A DNA stretch of 64,000 nucleotides from Nageia nagi (taxonomy: Eukaryota; Pinophyta): NCBI GenBank assembly GCA_050084985.1, contig JBITNC010000001.1, positions 78,120,001 through 78,184,000 on the forward strand. Reading direction: 5' to 3'. Both the position numbers and the translations under genes were made by a program. Shown one piece after another: positions 1-11,859 of the stretch. Below the pieces are notes generated by a model. It made no database searches and was not told where the DNA came from. It saw only the letters and a list, made by a program, of their open reading frames with translations. Each line of letters begins with the position of its first letter. Positions within the stretch are counted from its first letter, which is position 1.

Positions 1-359
1 TCCTTATAGTATTCAACATCAAAACTTTAGATAGAAGTAATTAATGATTATAAGAAGTTAGTATACTATCAACTACTAATACAACTTGATTGTACTAAAG
101 AAAGTGGTGAACCATACCTCTTAAATGTAGAAACAATTACAAATCTCAATGTAAAGTAGGTGAAGATGAATGGTTGCATGTCTATCTATCATCAATGCAA
201 AAGATGGATGATTTTAGTGTTTACTATAATATTTAGTAGAGATGAAAAGTATTGTAGAGTTTTTTTGATAGAGAAAAACATGTGAACTATGATGAGAGAA
301 TATTGTATGTGAATGTGATAGTGATTAAAAGAGTGTGTGTAGATAGTATTGAAGCTAGA
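1..359. other. No recognisable gene
   Basis: AT-rich sequence with no reading frame of note and no repeat terminus that I can identify. It may be the upstream part of the LTR remnant that ends at 717. Confidence 0.5.
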
Positions 360-717
360 CCATTTAGGATCTTGTGTGAACCAAAACTTATCTTTAATTT
401 TTTATTTGAGTTCATTGAGTGGGTGATTGGTGAGAGGATTCATTTCTCCTTGTAGTTGGTGCTATAGAATGATAGAGTGGTTGGTGCTATTCCTTGCAGT
501 GGGTGCTAAGGAACATTATAACCTTTTTGAGGCTAGATTTGGATTGAAATCCAAGCAATTATTTTGCATAGTGGTTTTTACCTGCATTGGGTTTCCACTA
601 TACATCCTTCTTGTGAGATGCATGTTTTGTATTTAATTTTTAGTTTTGATTTTCATAATTGTTAAAGTTTAAGATACACTGATTCACCCCCCTCTTAGTG
701 TCTTGCATAGTTCAACA
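360..717 (+). mobile_element. Copia-like LTR 3'-end remnant
   Basis: The stretch carries the words GGGTTTCCACTATA near 590 and ATTCACCCCCCTC at 682, and ends TTCAACA at 717. A block GGGTTTCCAC followed by ATTCACCCCCCTC and a CA terminus is the usual 3' end of many plant Copia LTRs (family knowledge). The 5' limit is not visible. A 69-codon open frame inside it (427-636) shows no protein features and is treated as chance. No partner LTR is seen in the window, so this is a solo LTR or a truncated copy. Confidence 0.4.
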
Positions 718-724
718 CATAAAT

Positions 725-910
725 TACTAGATACTTACTTGTAAATTGATCCAAATAGATTGGGGTTCCTTTAATTTATCCAATATGTTGTATTGGTATA
801 CTATCCATTACTAAGATCAATGGGTTATCACCTATGCATTTTAACCCCATAGTATCTACTATAGATTTAGGTATGATGTTATACCAAGAATCATAATCAA
901 ACATACAATT
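725..910 (-). pseudogene. Decayed retroviral-type aspartic protease region
   Basis: Read on the minus strand the segment gives FDYDSWYNIIPKSIVDTMGL followed by a beta-rich stretch and GTPIYLDQF. The pattern resembles the active-site loop (D-S/T-G-A), the NIIP/VIP-like strand and the 'GL' turn of gypsy-element proteases. The catalytic D-S/T-G is degraded (DYDSW) and a stop follows. It would cut the Gag-Pol polyprotein in a living copy. It lies downstream of a decayed gag/linker (911-1939) on the same strand. The alternative is chance similarity, because the match is short. Confidence 0.33.
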
Positions 911-1939
911 ATGAATAATATAATGATAATCATGATCATCATATCTCAAAGAAATATAAAAAGGTATAGCTTCAAAAGGATTATTATATTTTACATATTA
1001 ATATCATTATCAATACCTATATTTTCTATTGCATCTAATAATTTGAAAATTTTACATAGTTGACCTCTATACTTTAGGATAGTCACCAATTATTTCAAAT
1101 TCACCATCATCTTTAACTTAGAAAACTTAGCTCCAAAATGAAATTGGCCTTTTAGAATTTCTAAAATTGATGGAATATTTGATCCTTTAACCACTTTATT
1201 ATCTTGTTCATTGATCTATTTCCTTTTAGATGATTGGGCTTTAGAATTATTTTTAATGGTTGTAGGATTTTGAATAAAGTTTTTATTCTAGAAGACTTTT
1301 TATCATGAATAGTTATATTTCTCAATTCCATTACATTCACTTCAAATTCAACTTGACTAGATTGACCAACTAATATTTTGATCTTACCATAGAAAATTAA
1401 TAAATGTGATTTATATGTACCATTATATTTTCCTACTATCATGGCTTAACCTTGAAAGATAGTCATAGATGCTAATTCTCTTTCAAATGCTTATTCAACT
1501 TGTTCATCGTTAGGACACCATAACTTGTTAACATATAAACTCTCTCAATTTTCATTTGCATGTTCATCTCTAGCTTGACTTTGGAATCCATAGGTTTGTG
1601 AATCATGAGGAAGGTTACAAGTGGATCAATGATACTATTACTTTGAATTTCATTCCCTAAGGGTGAATTATTTCTAATAAAGTTCATATCTTTCTGCCAA
1701 TGACCTTCCTTAGGCTTAGGTTTTGCATTCCATGGTATATTTATTAATTTCTAAAAGAAGTTTTGGGATCAAGGTTACTTGAGGATGCCTCTATGTTTTT
1801 ATAGTTTGTACCATCATTATCCCTTTTACATCCTATTATTGATCTTTGAAAATATCTCAACCATTTATTATACAATTTGTTTGAAGAATCATCCTCTCAT
1901 AGGATTTAGAAATTTTTACCTTCTTAGGCCTCCTTTCTT
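911..1939 (-). pseudogene. Decayed gypsy gag/protease linker, minus strand
   Basis: Two short open minus-strand frames (1161-1442 and 1472-1687) plus interrupted frames run toward the protease-like segment at 725-910. Codons are hydrophilic and Lys/Asn rich. No zinc knuckle or gag core is visible, so assignment rests on position and strand only. The frame appears to continue on the far side of the inserted element (about 6474-6560, minus strand), as expected if the 4.5 kb LTR element interrupted it. Confidence 0.28.
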
Positions 1940-1946
1940 GTAATGG

Positions 1947-2406
1947 ATGGAATTGAAGGATTCCATATAACCAAGATCTCACTTGGAGTTTCTTTAACAA
2001 AAATGTACCATTCATCCATCTATCAAAGGTAAGAAATAATCACACAAAGGATAACACATGATGTATAGTAGTTCCTCCATCTATTGGGAGTACATCCACT
2101 TTGAACCATCATTCTATTACTTTCTCATAAGATAACTTTCCTACAAATTTTTAAGACAAACATTACCATGTTTGATTAAGTTACATATTGAGAGGAGTAC
2201 TTATCTATTTATAAGAACTAACCCACCCTTTAACCTTCCTTTTACCCAAGGTTAAGGTTCAAGGTGTTTTTATTTGTTCCTCTTTCTATTTTTATTCTCT
2301 TAATGCTTTAAGGTATCTAAAAATACTTTAAGCATTAAGTGAATTTACATTAGAGATAAATATTACATAATAAATATTACACAATATTACATTACAATTT
2401 TCAACA
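1947..2406 (-). repeat. 3' LTR of the LARD-like element
   Basis: Begins (A)TGGAATTGAAGG and ends TTTTCAACA, giving TG...CA termini. It aligns along its length with 6035-6466 with scattered substitutions and a small indel near 2270-2290, where this copy has extra bases. The first base of the repeat may be 1947 or 1948. Confidence 0.8.
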
Positions 2407-2417
2407 CTCTCCCTTAA
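2407..2417 (-). other. Polypurine tract
   Basis: TTAAGGGAGAG on the minus strand, directly abutting the 3' LTR, as needed to prime plus-strand DNA synthesis. Confidence 0.65.
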
Positions 2418-3156
2418 TGTAAAATTGAGTATAGAGTCAAAAAGATAAAGAAAAAGAAAGTAAAAGAGAGTTCTCCTTTAAGAGATATAAGTGGAGATGA
2501 GAACTTTTTACATCTTTGAGAAAGTAATAGAATATAGATATTTATATAATGGTTCAACAACTTAACCATTTTAACAAATGGTTTTACAATACAATCATTA
2601 AATAAAAAATAGTTTTTTTGTACAAGATCAATCATTCAATAACATGTTGACATGAAGAGCGTCCATGAGCTTGCATACCCAAAGTAACCTGTAATCTCAA
2701 GAACTTGCAAGCTATAAGTAGCTCAAAAAATAAGATCAACTAGATACATCATATATACACATATAAGATAGATATCATCTATAAATTGATAAAATATACT
2801 AAGTCATCACATATGCATAATCAACCAAGTGATATTAATGCATTCTCAATGAATGATATAAAAAATATCATCTGTCTTTAAAAAAAAATTTGAATTTTAT
2901 ATTTATTTGTATTTGTTTGTTTTATATCATTATTATATATTTGTTGAGAGTATATGAAGGTGTTATCACAACATAATATTTCATAATTTAATCCTCCCCC
3001 TTGATGGCAACTTCACAAAAGAAATACTTATGTGACCATGTTAACTTAACCATGTTACAAATGATCAAAAATAATAGAACTAAACCATAAGTTTAGATTT
3101 TTAAGCCACACATGACAACTTGACCAAACATAAAGTCAAGATTTATAAGCCACATA

Positions 3157-3405
3157 CTAAATAAACTTGACTTTACTAAGAGTGAGCCAAGGTGCCACAA
3201 TAAATAAATTTGACTTTACCAAGAGTGAGCCAGATACCATAATAAATAAACTTGACTTTACAAGAGTGAGTAAATATACCATAATAAATAAACTTAACTT
3301 TACCAAGAGTGAGTCAAGATGCCAAAAAAATAAATTTGAATTTACCAAGAGTGAGTCAATATGATATAATGAATAAATTTGACTTTATCAAGAGTGAGTC
3401 AATAT
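3157..3405. repeat. Tandem repeat, about 42-43 bp x 6
   Basis: The word AGTGAG recurs at 3181, 3224, 3265, 3308, 3350 and 3393, i.e. spacings of 43, 41, 43, 42 and 43 bases. Each unit reads roughly AAATTTGACTTTACCAAG then AGTGAGTCAA. The repeats explain the small open frames on both strands here. The array is internal to the LARD-like element, toward its 3' end. Confidence 0.85.
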
Positions 3406-6017
3406 GGCATTTTAACCATGCTACTAGTTAAGATGTATATGATAAAAGAAGGTAGCATTCATCAACAGGATGCAATTTTCTAACAAAGATTGCAATGTGG
3501 ATAAGGATGAAACTTTTTAACCACTTAAACATTCAACAATCACAAAGAAGGTTGAACCTTTTTAACAACTTCAAGAATGTAGTTATGGAGAAGGGAAAAA
3601 CTTTTGAACCACTCCATACACTACAAGAAGCAATGTGGCAAACAATCTATTATCATGGATCTAAATTCTCAACATGGAAGTAAAATATGACAAACAATTC
3701 CATATAAGTTATTACTAAGATGCCAAGCTAATACTTATAGTTACAACCCTCCTAAGGATGAAGTAAGTATTACTTCACTCACTAAGGATAAATTTATCAA
3801 TGAAATCTTTTTTGATAGATAATAAACAAAAAGTCCCATCAAAAAATTACTTCTTGATAAAAAGATGCTTAGATTTTATATTTTTGCTAGCAATGTGGTA
3901 CAATCCATCAACATGGATATTCTTCTAAAAATATGGAAGTATACTTAGATTTTACTCCCTCTTAAGGTAACTTCATAAAAATTGAAGCATATTACAAAAA
4001 AATCTACACATGTAGAGAGAAATGTAAATTTCTCAAAGGTATTTGTACATTTCCTTTTCAAAACAAGATTAATATTGCATTATAAATATCCTCAATAAAA
4101 CTTATAGAAAAAATTAAAAAACTTTTCACTCCAACAAGTATATTAATCAAAGTGCACAAGTCAAAAAAATTTAAGGATTAATACACAACAATTCTAATGT
4201 TGAGTAAGTTTACAAACTTTACTCCAACAAGAATGTGTATACACAAAAAAAAAATTCCATCCAACTAGGATAAAAATAATGTGCATAAGTAATGAGGATA
4301 ATAATGTTTGAAGAAAGCTTACATAAAATTTTACTTCAAATGATGTGTATAACATTATTATTTTGAAAGTTCAAAAATTTTCATATTAACCATTGATATA
4401 ACAAATGCCAATTCATACTTCAAAGCACATAATAAATCTTTATGCAATATAAATTATTCTTAATTTGCAACCAAAGGATAATGCATAAAAATTAGATAAA
4501 TTTTCATAATGCATATTCACAAGTTTCCATTTTTTCCAAATTTAATTATCAATATATTGGACATTATCAATTAATGTTATCAATTAAATTGATTTTTATG
4601 TCCAATGTTAAAAGAAATTGCAATACTTGCAAAAAATGATTGCACAATAATGGTTGTAATTAATTGCTTTGTAAATTAGCTTTGATCATTTTTTTTAAAA
4701 AAATACCAAACAAAGCATATGATTTGTAAATTATCATAGTATTTTACCTTAAACATTTATCCAAAAACTTTAAGAAAAGATTTTGATACTTATCAAATAC
4801 TATATTTGCAACATTATTACTTAAAAAAGTTATTAAAAAATAGATCAAAGTTATAATTTTCTTATAGGATTTAGAAAAATTAGGAAAGATCACATTTCTT
4901 TTCATAAAGTGGAAAAACAAAATTTTTCACATGGTAAATTTAACCAACTAGTGTCATTTGTATTTAAATACTTTACCAAAAAATTAAAAATTGATGTTAA
5001 CACTTACTACCACATGGCAAAAAAAGGTAAATATAGGATAATTCAACAAAATATTTACTTTTTAGAAAACCATATCCCATTTACATTTTTTAGAAAAATT
5101 ACATATCCCATGTGCTAAAAAATGGGTAACATGCCCCTTTTAAAATCCTTTACTTTAAAAAAAAAAAAAAAACTTACTTTTTTTGTTGTTATTTTTCTTA
5201 AAAGGATTCTCACTAAAATTATATTAGAGAAAATAAAAGGTTAGTACAAACTTATCATGCACTTGAATTGCCTTCTTTTTTAAAAAAACCTTCTTTCTTT
5301 TAAAACTTTCTTTTTTTAAAAAAACTTCTCCCTTATTTTTGTAATAGGTTCTGCACGTATGCAATGATGCATGATTTTTTTCATGCATGCTTTTTTTTTA
5401 ATACATGCAGTAATGCATGCTTTTTTTTTTGCTTTTTCTTATGCATACAATAATGCATGCTTCTTTTTATTTTAAATTGCAATTACAAAAAAAAATTGCA
5501 ACTAAAAAAAATAATAGACTTTTTTTCTATTTTGTTTTTTAAATAGATTTTGCATGGAACCCAATTGCATGCTACCAAATTTGGTATGCAACCAAATTTT
5601 ACATGCAAATTAATTTTTACAAACTTATTGTAAAAACAAAATTGTGCAATAGCATTATAGCAGTGCTGTAAAAATAAAAAAATTGCAAGACTTTTAACTT
5701 TTTCTATACTAAATAGAAACTTGTAATTTTAAGCCATAACAACTCATTTTAAGCAAATTTACATAAAATTTGTATATTATTACTACACATTAAGCAATTT
5801 TATTGAAAAATTGCAACTAACAAATTGTTAAAAAAAATATAATGCATAGTAAAAACTGAACTAACATGTTCTTTAATCAAATTTTGCTAGGCTATGATAA
5901 AAGCAAAAAATCTTACAAGAAGAGGTAGATTATACTTTTAAACCTTTTTACCTCAACATTTTACGGATAGAGAAGAGGAATGGACCTTCAAGGTTGTTGA
6001 AGTAGAGACTTAAGAAT

Positions 6018-6030
6018 GGCTCTGATACCA
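6018..6030 (-). other. Primer binding site (initiator Met tRNA type)
   Basis: Minus strand reads TGGTATCAGAGCC, five bases inside the 5' LTR (6035-6466). This is the commonest plant LTR-element primer site, complementary to the 3' end of initiator methionine tRNA. Confidence 0.8.
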
Positions 6031-6034
6031 CTTG

Positions 6035-6466
6035 ATGGAATTGAAGGATTCCATATTACCAATATCTCCTTGGAGTTTCTTCAACAAAAATGTGCCATTC
6101 ATCCATCTAGCAAAGACAAGAAATAATCACACAAAAGATAACACATGATGTATAGTGCTTCCTCAATCTCTTGGGAGTACATTGACTTTGAATCATCATT
6201 CTATTACTTTCTCAAAGATAACTCTCCTACAAATTCTCAAGACAAGCATTACCATACTTGATCAAGTTACATAATGAGAGGAGTACCTCTCTATTTATAA
6301 GAACTAATCCACCCTTTAACCTTCCTTTTACACAAAGGTAAGGTTAAAAGTGTTTCTATATTTATTCTCTTAATGCTTTAAGGTATCTAAAGATACTTTA
6401 AGTATTAAATGAATTTACATTAAAGATAAATATTACATAATAAATATTACATTACAATTTCCAATA
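6035..6466 (-). repeat. 5' LTR of the LARD-like element
   Basis: Direct repeat of 1947-2406; ends CCAATA where the partner ends TCAACA, so its terminal CA has mutated to TA. The outer border is followed at once by the target-site word GTAATGG. Confidence 0.8.
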
Positions 6467-6473
6467 GTAATGG

Positions 6474-8075
6474 CTTGCCTTAGGTGTAGCTTGTTCACAT
6501 GCTTCTTTTCTTATTGAGTTGGATGATAGCTTAGACTTGATTATGTACTAAATCTATCCTTAAATTTATGGTTTATTTCATGGTAAATAGTATGATGATA
6601 TATGTTAACATATTTTCTCCTAGAAGACTTATTTTGCAATGAGCAAATATATCCATGATTAACTTAGTTTATTATTGCAATCTCATTCATATTAACTCAT
6701 GGTTAATACCTAGGTAGACCTATACTTTGGACCTTACATTATAATGGAAATTATTAAATCTGATGCTAACCCTACCAAGTATTTATTGTGAGTGCTTAAG
6801 TTTAAATATTAACACCTAAACTAATGCTATACACTTGAACCTATGATTAAAATCTTCATGGCGATGAAAGCTTAGTGTAAAACCTAAATTACTAGTTGAA
6901 ACCCTAGCTATTGCTTCATGAGTTTGGATCTTGGTGGGAGGCATTAGAGAAAAGCCCTTGCATATGAGATACACACTTGCATTTACCATAATTACCTTGC
7001 ATGCTTAGTATTAGAAAAAGTATTAAGTGTTTATGATGGTATGGTGTTATCCTGTAACAAATTTGATGGCCGCCTATGGGGGATTAAATGCCATGGTGAG
7101 GCATTTTATTTTTCTAGTCGTGGATAGAGATTCAAGGAAAAAATATGGGTTAATGCTTGTAGTAGTATCCCTTATCAGTATGGGTGATATTAAAAGATTT
7201 AATCTCCCCTTGGAATATGCCCCAAAATTAGACCATGTTCGATGAATCTCCTACATTATAATTGGGGTTTGGAACCATCAACATTGGAGGTTGGAGTTGC
7301 TATGGGAGAATGACCTACTAGAGACTAGCTTTGGATTTTCCTTATGGTTGGTGGAAGAGGATTTTATTTTCTAGTTTTTTCTTAAACCTATTATGACAAG
7401 TAAACCCTATCATACTCTTACAAAAATGGAAACTATTCATATGGTAGATAAATTCTTTTTATTCGTAAAGATTTTGTGCACTCTTATTGAGAAAATATGT
7501 GTAATATGGCTTGATAGATTTGTTGTGCTTAACATAGGGTTTTACTTATTACCAATAGTTATTATATTAAAAATATAACTAGATTTAATGGTTATTATTA
7601 GTCATTCACCTATCATTAATGCTCGATTGAGCAAATTGGATTATCATTAGTTGAGAATCTTACATTCTAGAGATAATTGCATACCTAGAGATGAAAATAT
7701 ATATTCGAATTGCAATAGTGTACATCTATCAAAATAAGTGGCTTTACCATCCACTCATTATCTTAAAATACCCACATTACCATAAAAACCATCAATTTAA
7801 GGAGTGGGTAAAAATAATCTATCCTTAAACTCTTCAAAACAAGAATGTGTTATCAATCAAGAATTATCCAACACTCAAAAAATTAGTAATGATTCACCAT
7901 CAAAAATAGAACCAATTCCCCAATAAAAACATAGATGGGAGGAAAGAGCTTGAAATTTGGATGAGTTAAGTAAAGCATTTTCATAAAAAATATCTTATCC
8001 TATGGATACATTAGTAAAAATAGCGATTGTTCAAAAAAAGATAATTCATAAAATATTTATCTCATAACCATAAAA
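6474..8075. other. Unassigned AT-rich stretch
   Basis: Short plus-strand frames occur at 7027-7245 and 7393-7578, but neither shows a motif I recognise. The first 90 bases may continue the minus-strand gag fossil broken by the LARD-like element. The rest would be where gag and protease of the downstream plus-strand pol (E0) are expected; I cannot see either. Confidence 0.4.
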
Positions 8076-9062
8076 TTGATAGATTGTAGTTTAGGAGAAT
8101 TTGGAATTGATGATGTTATTTTTAGTATTCCTTCTACTCAAGAAATAAGAAGACCAAAAGAATCTCCTAATGTAGTGGCAAAATTGGTGCCATTAAAGAA
8201 AGTTCATAATCAAACACTCTTTTTTTACAAAGGACCTATAGAATCACCTATGTTACCTCTATCCCAACCCCATGAGGGTGTTTTCTATAATTCATTAGAA
8301 TATTTATCACCTTATGTGAGATCTTTTTTCCAAAGATATTTTGATAGATGTAAATGGGAAGGATAAGGTTTGGGATGATATGAATAAGGACCTAGATATA
8401 CAATAGATATTTATTACCAATTGCCCATTGATAAAATAGAATTGGAATAAGAAGAAAGAATCAAAACGAATCTAGTTGCAAAATAGTTGAAGTAGAACTG
8501 AAAATTGTAAAATGTGAAAAGTTGTGTGAAAACTCTAAAGGGATAACAAGTTGAGATAATGTGGAATATGAAACACTATCTTTAGAAAGGTTATTTCTTG
8601 ATGTTGTATCAAGTAATATGCTAGAAATCATAAAAATATTTGATGAAGTCTTAGAAAAAATATCTTTTGATTGGTCTAGAAGTGATGAGTTTGAATCATC
8701 GAGTCTAGCAAGCTCAAGTAGTTCTTCATCATACTTCTCGATAGATGAAGATACTATAGACTCCATATTAGTTTCTAAACAACACATAATATGAGATTTC
8801 ATGTATATAGATACTATATTACAAACCTCAAACTTCACCATAAATACCACCTTAGAAAATAACCATTTAGGTGAAGTTGAGTACAACATAGATGATAAAA
8901 ATTGGATTTTGATACCAAATAGTTGGAAGTAGGGTCTCACATGTTAATTGAAGAAAATATCGAGGTTGAATTAAGTGATGATATTAACAATCTTAAGATT
9001 ATTCAAATAATAAAATCACTAACTAAAAATAAAAGATAAGAATTTTTATCATACTCAAAAAA
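8076..9062 (+). pseudogene. Tat-type pol, pre-RT linker with G-patch-like motif (E0)
   Basis: An open stretch of 96 codons (8076-8366) starts the recognisable part of the old plus-strand pol. Its end carries SPYVRSFFQRYF and then, across a stop, G*GLG*YE*GP. That spacing resembles the glycine-rich core of a G-patch, a domain found near the protease in some retroelements. An acidic, serine-rich stretch (8640-8800) follows. At 8940-9100, with frameshifts, comes the conserved 'K..FAWSY.DM..LDP' lead-in to plant gypsy RT. The same segment is repeated at 10813-11658. G-patch assignment is tentative; membership of pol is firm from what follows. Confidence 0.6.
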
Positions 9063-9830
9063 AGCAAAAAAAATATTTGCATGGTCATATGTTGATATGC
9101 TTGAGCTGGACCCTAACTTGGTGGTATACAACCTAGGTATTAAAGAAGATGCTAAACTTGTCAAACAAAATTTACATAATATGCATCCCATAATAGCATT
9201 TATGGTGAAATAAGTGTTACAAAAACTTTTAGAAGCCAAATTCATCCATCCTATTGATTATTTTGACTAGATTTCTATCATGGTACTTGTTAAAAAATCC
9301 AATGGAAAGATTCACAAATATATAGAATTTAGAGACTTAAATAAAGCTTTCCCTAAGGATGATTTTCTACTACCAAACATAGGAATTTTGGTTAATTCTA
9401 TTGTTAGATATGAAATGTTATCTCCTACGGATGGGTTTTCAAGATATAACTAGATACAAGTAGCATCAAAAGATCAACATAAGACAACATTCATAATGAC
9501 TTGGGGAACATTTTTTTATAAGGTAATGCCCTTTGGATTAAAGAATGTAGGACCTACTTATCAGAGGAAAATTAAATACATTTTCCATGATTATATGCAT
9601 GATATCATGGAAGATTATGTAGATGATATATTAGTTAAATCTAAAATCCAAGAGGATCATCCAAAGGTAGTCATCTAAATATTTTATAGATTACTAAAGC
9701 ATAGTATTTGATTAAAGCTCAAAAAATGTGTTTTTGGAGTAACTTTAGAAAAAATATTAGGTTTTATTATCTCCATACAAGGAATCAAAGTAGATCCTAA
9801 TAAAAAAAAGTGATAGTGAATATGCCTCCC
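9063..9830 (+). pseudogene. Reverse transcriptase, Ty3/gypsy Tat type (E0)
   Basis: Would copy element RNA into DNA. Motifs in order: FAWSY-like lead and LDPNLV (about 9080-9120), KLLEAKFIHPI (9215-9250), FRDLNKAFPKDDF (9330-9370), DGFSRYN then a stop where Gln is usual (9430), KVMPFGLKN (9520), the catalytic box YVDD at 9616-9627, KKCVFGV (9720-9740) and a GFIISIQGI.VDP segment. Stops interrupt it at least six times, often where the family has Gln or Trp, so the protein is dead. The order and wording are those of plant gypsy elements with a dual RNase H. This copy lies in duplication copy A; copy B lost nearly all of it. Confidence 0.9.
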
Positions 9831-9939
9831 CCTTCAAATATAAAATAATTACAAAATTTACAAAGTAAGGTGCAAGTTATAAGATGTTTTATTTCTCAGT
9901 TATTAGATAAGTGTAAATCATTTAATAAATTATTAAATA

Positions 9940-10508
9940 AGGGGATTATATTCCATTTATGAAATGAAAAATAAGAAGTATTTGATGAAATAAAACACTA
10001 TCTTCTATCACCTCCAATTTTAGTTCCACCTAAGGAAGGGGAACTGTTCTCACTATATACATCCACTATAGAATCAACACTAGGAATTATGCTTTCTCAA
10101 AAGAATGAAAACAATAAGGAGAAAGCTATATATTACCTTATTCGAGCCTTAGTTGGTTATGAAATCAAATATGTATACTTGGAAAAATTATGTTTAGTCA
10201 TGGTTTTTGCAACTAAGAAATTGAGATATTATATGTTAAATCACACTACATACATAATTGCTAAACAAGATCCTTTAAAATACATGATAAACAAGATCTA
10301 CCAAAATGCAAGAAAATCCAAATGGATTATGCATCTAACTAAATTTGATCTACAATTCATAATTCAAAAATTGATCAAAGGTCAAGTCATAGCTGATTAT
10401 CTCACAAAAGCACCAGTATTCAATGATAAACCATTCATCATTGAACTACCAGATGAACATATTTTTCAATTACATGAGAGGGAAGTCCCTATTGAACCTA
10501 AGGAAGAT
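9940..10508 (+). pseudogene. RNase H, first domain (E0)
   Basis: The segment contains IYYLIRALVGYE (about 10120-10150), KLRYYMLNHT (10220-10250) and the long tail IKGQVIADYL near 10380, which closes the gypsy RT-associated RNase H. A 140-codon stretch (10089-10511) is unbroken. It follows the RT in the same element with frameshifts between. It would degrade RNA in RNA:DNA hybrids; here it is a fossil. Confidence 0.85.
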
Positions 10509-10812
10509 TAGGTTATAGTGATATATTTAATGAATCAAGGTGTGAAAAAATTGTAGGTTATTGTTTTTTTTGTTACACCTCAAGGGGTTCCTATACCTTA
10601 TTCATTTAAACTTAATTTTTCATGCATAAATAACAACACTGAGTATGAAGCTTTGATATTAGCCATAAAAATAGTTGTGAAATTAAAACTAAAAAGAGTT
10701 AAATTAATTAGTGATTCATTAATGATTGTAAAATAGGTTAAAGGAATATTTCAATGGAAAGAAATCCTAATACAAATGTACAAAAAATTGGTAGATAATC
10801 TGCTACTATCAT
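10509..10812 (+). pseudogene. Second (archaeal-type) RNase H, truncated (E0 copy A)
   Basis: After a stop the pol continues with TPQGVPIPYSFKLNF, then NNNTEYEALILAIK and KRVKLISDSLMIVK. These are signatures of the additional RNase H found between RNase H and integrase in Tat elements. It is cut at about 10812 by the start of duplication copy B. The more complete copy is at 20675-20995. Confidence 0.8.
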
Positions 10813-11658
10813 TAGAATATTTATCACCTTATGTGAGATCTTTTATCCAAAGATATTTTGATAGATGTAAATGGAAAGGATAAGGTTTGGGATGATATGA
10901 ATAAGGACCTAGATATATAATTGATATTTATTACCAATTACCCACTAATAAAATAAGATTGGGATATAAAAGTAAGAATCAAAAGAAATCTAGATGCAAA
11001 ATAGTTGAACTAGAATTGAAAATGCTAAAATGTGAAAAGTCATGTGAAAAATATAAAGGGATAATAAGTCAAGATAATATGGAATATGAAACATTATATT
11101 TATAAAGTTTGTTTCCTGATGTTGTATCAAGTAATATGGTAGAAGTCACAAAAATATATGATGAAGTCTTAGAAAAAATATCTTTTGATTAGTTTGGAAC
11201 TGATGAGTTAGATCATCAAGTCCAACAAGCTCAAGTAGTTCTTCATCATTCTTCATAGTAGATGAAGATACTATAAACTTCACATTAGTTTATGAACAAC
11301 ACATAATATAAGATTTCATGGATATAGATACTATATTACAAACCTCAAAACTTCACCATAAACACCACATTAGAAGACCAACATTTTTGTGAAGATGAAG
11401 AATAAAACATAAATGATAAAAATTAGATTTTGATATCAAATCATTTGAAATAAGGATCTCACATGTTAATTGAAGAAAATATGAGGCAAAATTAAGTGAT
11501 GTTCTTAGCAATACTAAGATTATTCAAATAAGAAAATCAATAAATAAATATGAGAGATGAAAATTCATATCTATACTTAAAGAAAAATAAAAAATATTTG
11601 CATGGTCATACACTGATATGCCTAAGTTAGACCCTAACTTGGAGGTACACAACCTAAG
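10813..11658 (+). repeat. Tandem duplication copy B, left part
   Basis: Repeats 8294-9137 with scattered substitutions (pre-RT linker). It ends in the target site CTAAG (11654-11658), where element M is inserted. The copy resumes at 20290. Confidence 0.8.
11654..11658 (+). other. Target-site duplication of M, left (CTAAG)
   Basis: CTAAG directly before the 5' LTR, matched exactly by CTAAG at 20290-20294 directly after the 3' LTR. The undisturbed duplicate (copy A, around 9132) reads CCTAGGTATTAAAG, confirming that M split a once-continuous sequence. Confidence 0.95.
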
Positions 11659-11859
11659 TGTAGATTCCTACATTAAAATTCTTGAAGAAGGGCCCGGGGT
11701 ATTCTAATTATTATCATGAGTTCGCCTTAATGTCCCCGGGAGCTATTCCGGAATAAATAAAAGGCCGGAGTCCGTGAGTAAACCTTTCCGGAATGAAAAG
11801 AAGAGGTCGCGGAGAATAAGATAGACATATTTTGGCGAAGACCGAATTCCGGAACAAAA

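Larger units (their letters stand above)
1947..6466 (-). mobile_element. Non-coding LTR retrotransposon (LARD-like), minus strand
   Basis: Two direct repeats of about 430-460 bp (1947-2406 and 6035-6466) bound a 3.6 kb interior. Next to the right repeat, on its inner side, is GGCTCTGATACCA (6018-6030), the reverse complement of the classic initiator-Met-tRNA primer site TGGTATCAGAGCC, so the element reads on the minus strand. A purine tract TTAAGGGAGAG (minus strand) abuts the left repeat. A 7-bp word GTAATGG lies at 1940-1946 and 6467-6473, at the outer borders. The interior is extremely AT-rich and holds no gag or pol motif, only short frames, so the element must have been moved by enzymes supplied in trans. 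Interior length is large for a TRIM and fits the LARD category. Confidence 0.82.
8294..10812 (+). repeat. Tandem duplication in E0 pol, copy A
   Basis: Copy A spans linker, RT, RNase H and the start of the second RNase H. Its first bases TTAGAATATTTATCACC recur at 10813, so copy B follows head to tail. The join at 10808-10815 shows a short shared word (TCATT) between the end of copy A, whose undisturbed form is seen at 20988-20996, and the start of the unit, suggesting unequal or microhomology-based joining. Copy A is 843 bases from its start to the point equivalent to the M insertion; copy B is 845. Confidence 0.78.

Noticed and set aside
427-636. 69-codon open frame, partly hydrophobic
   Set aside because: Lies inside a Copia-type LTR remnant and has no start context or homology that I recognise.
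7027-7578. Possible host or gag frame before the E0 pol
   Set aside because: Two short frames without motif, separated by stops; nothing ties them to gag.
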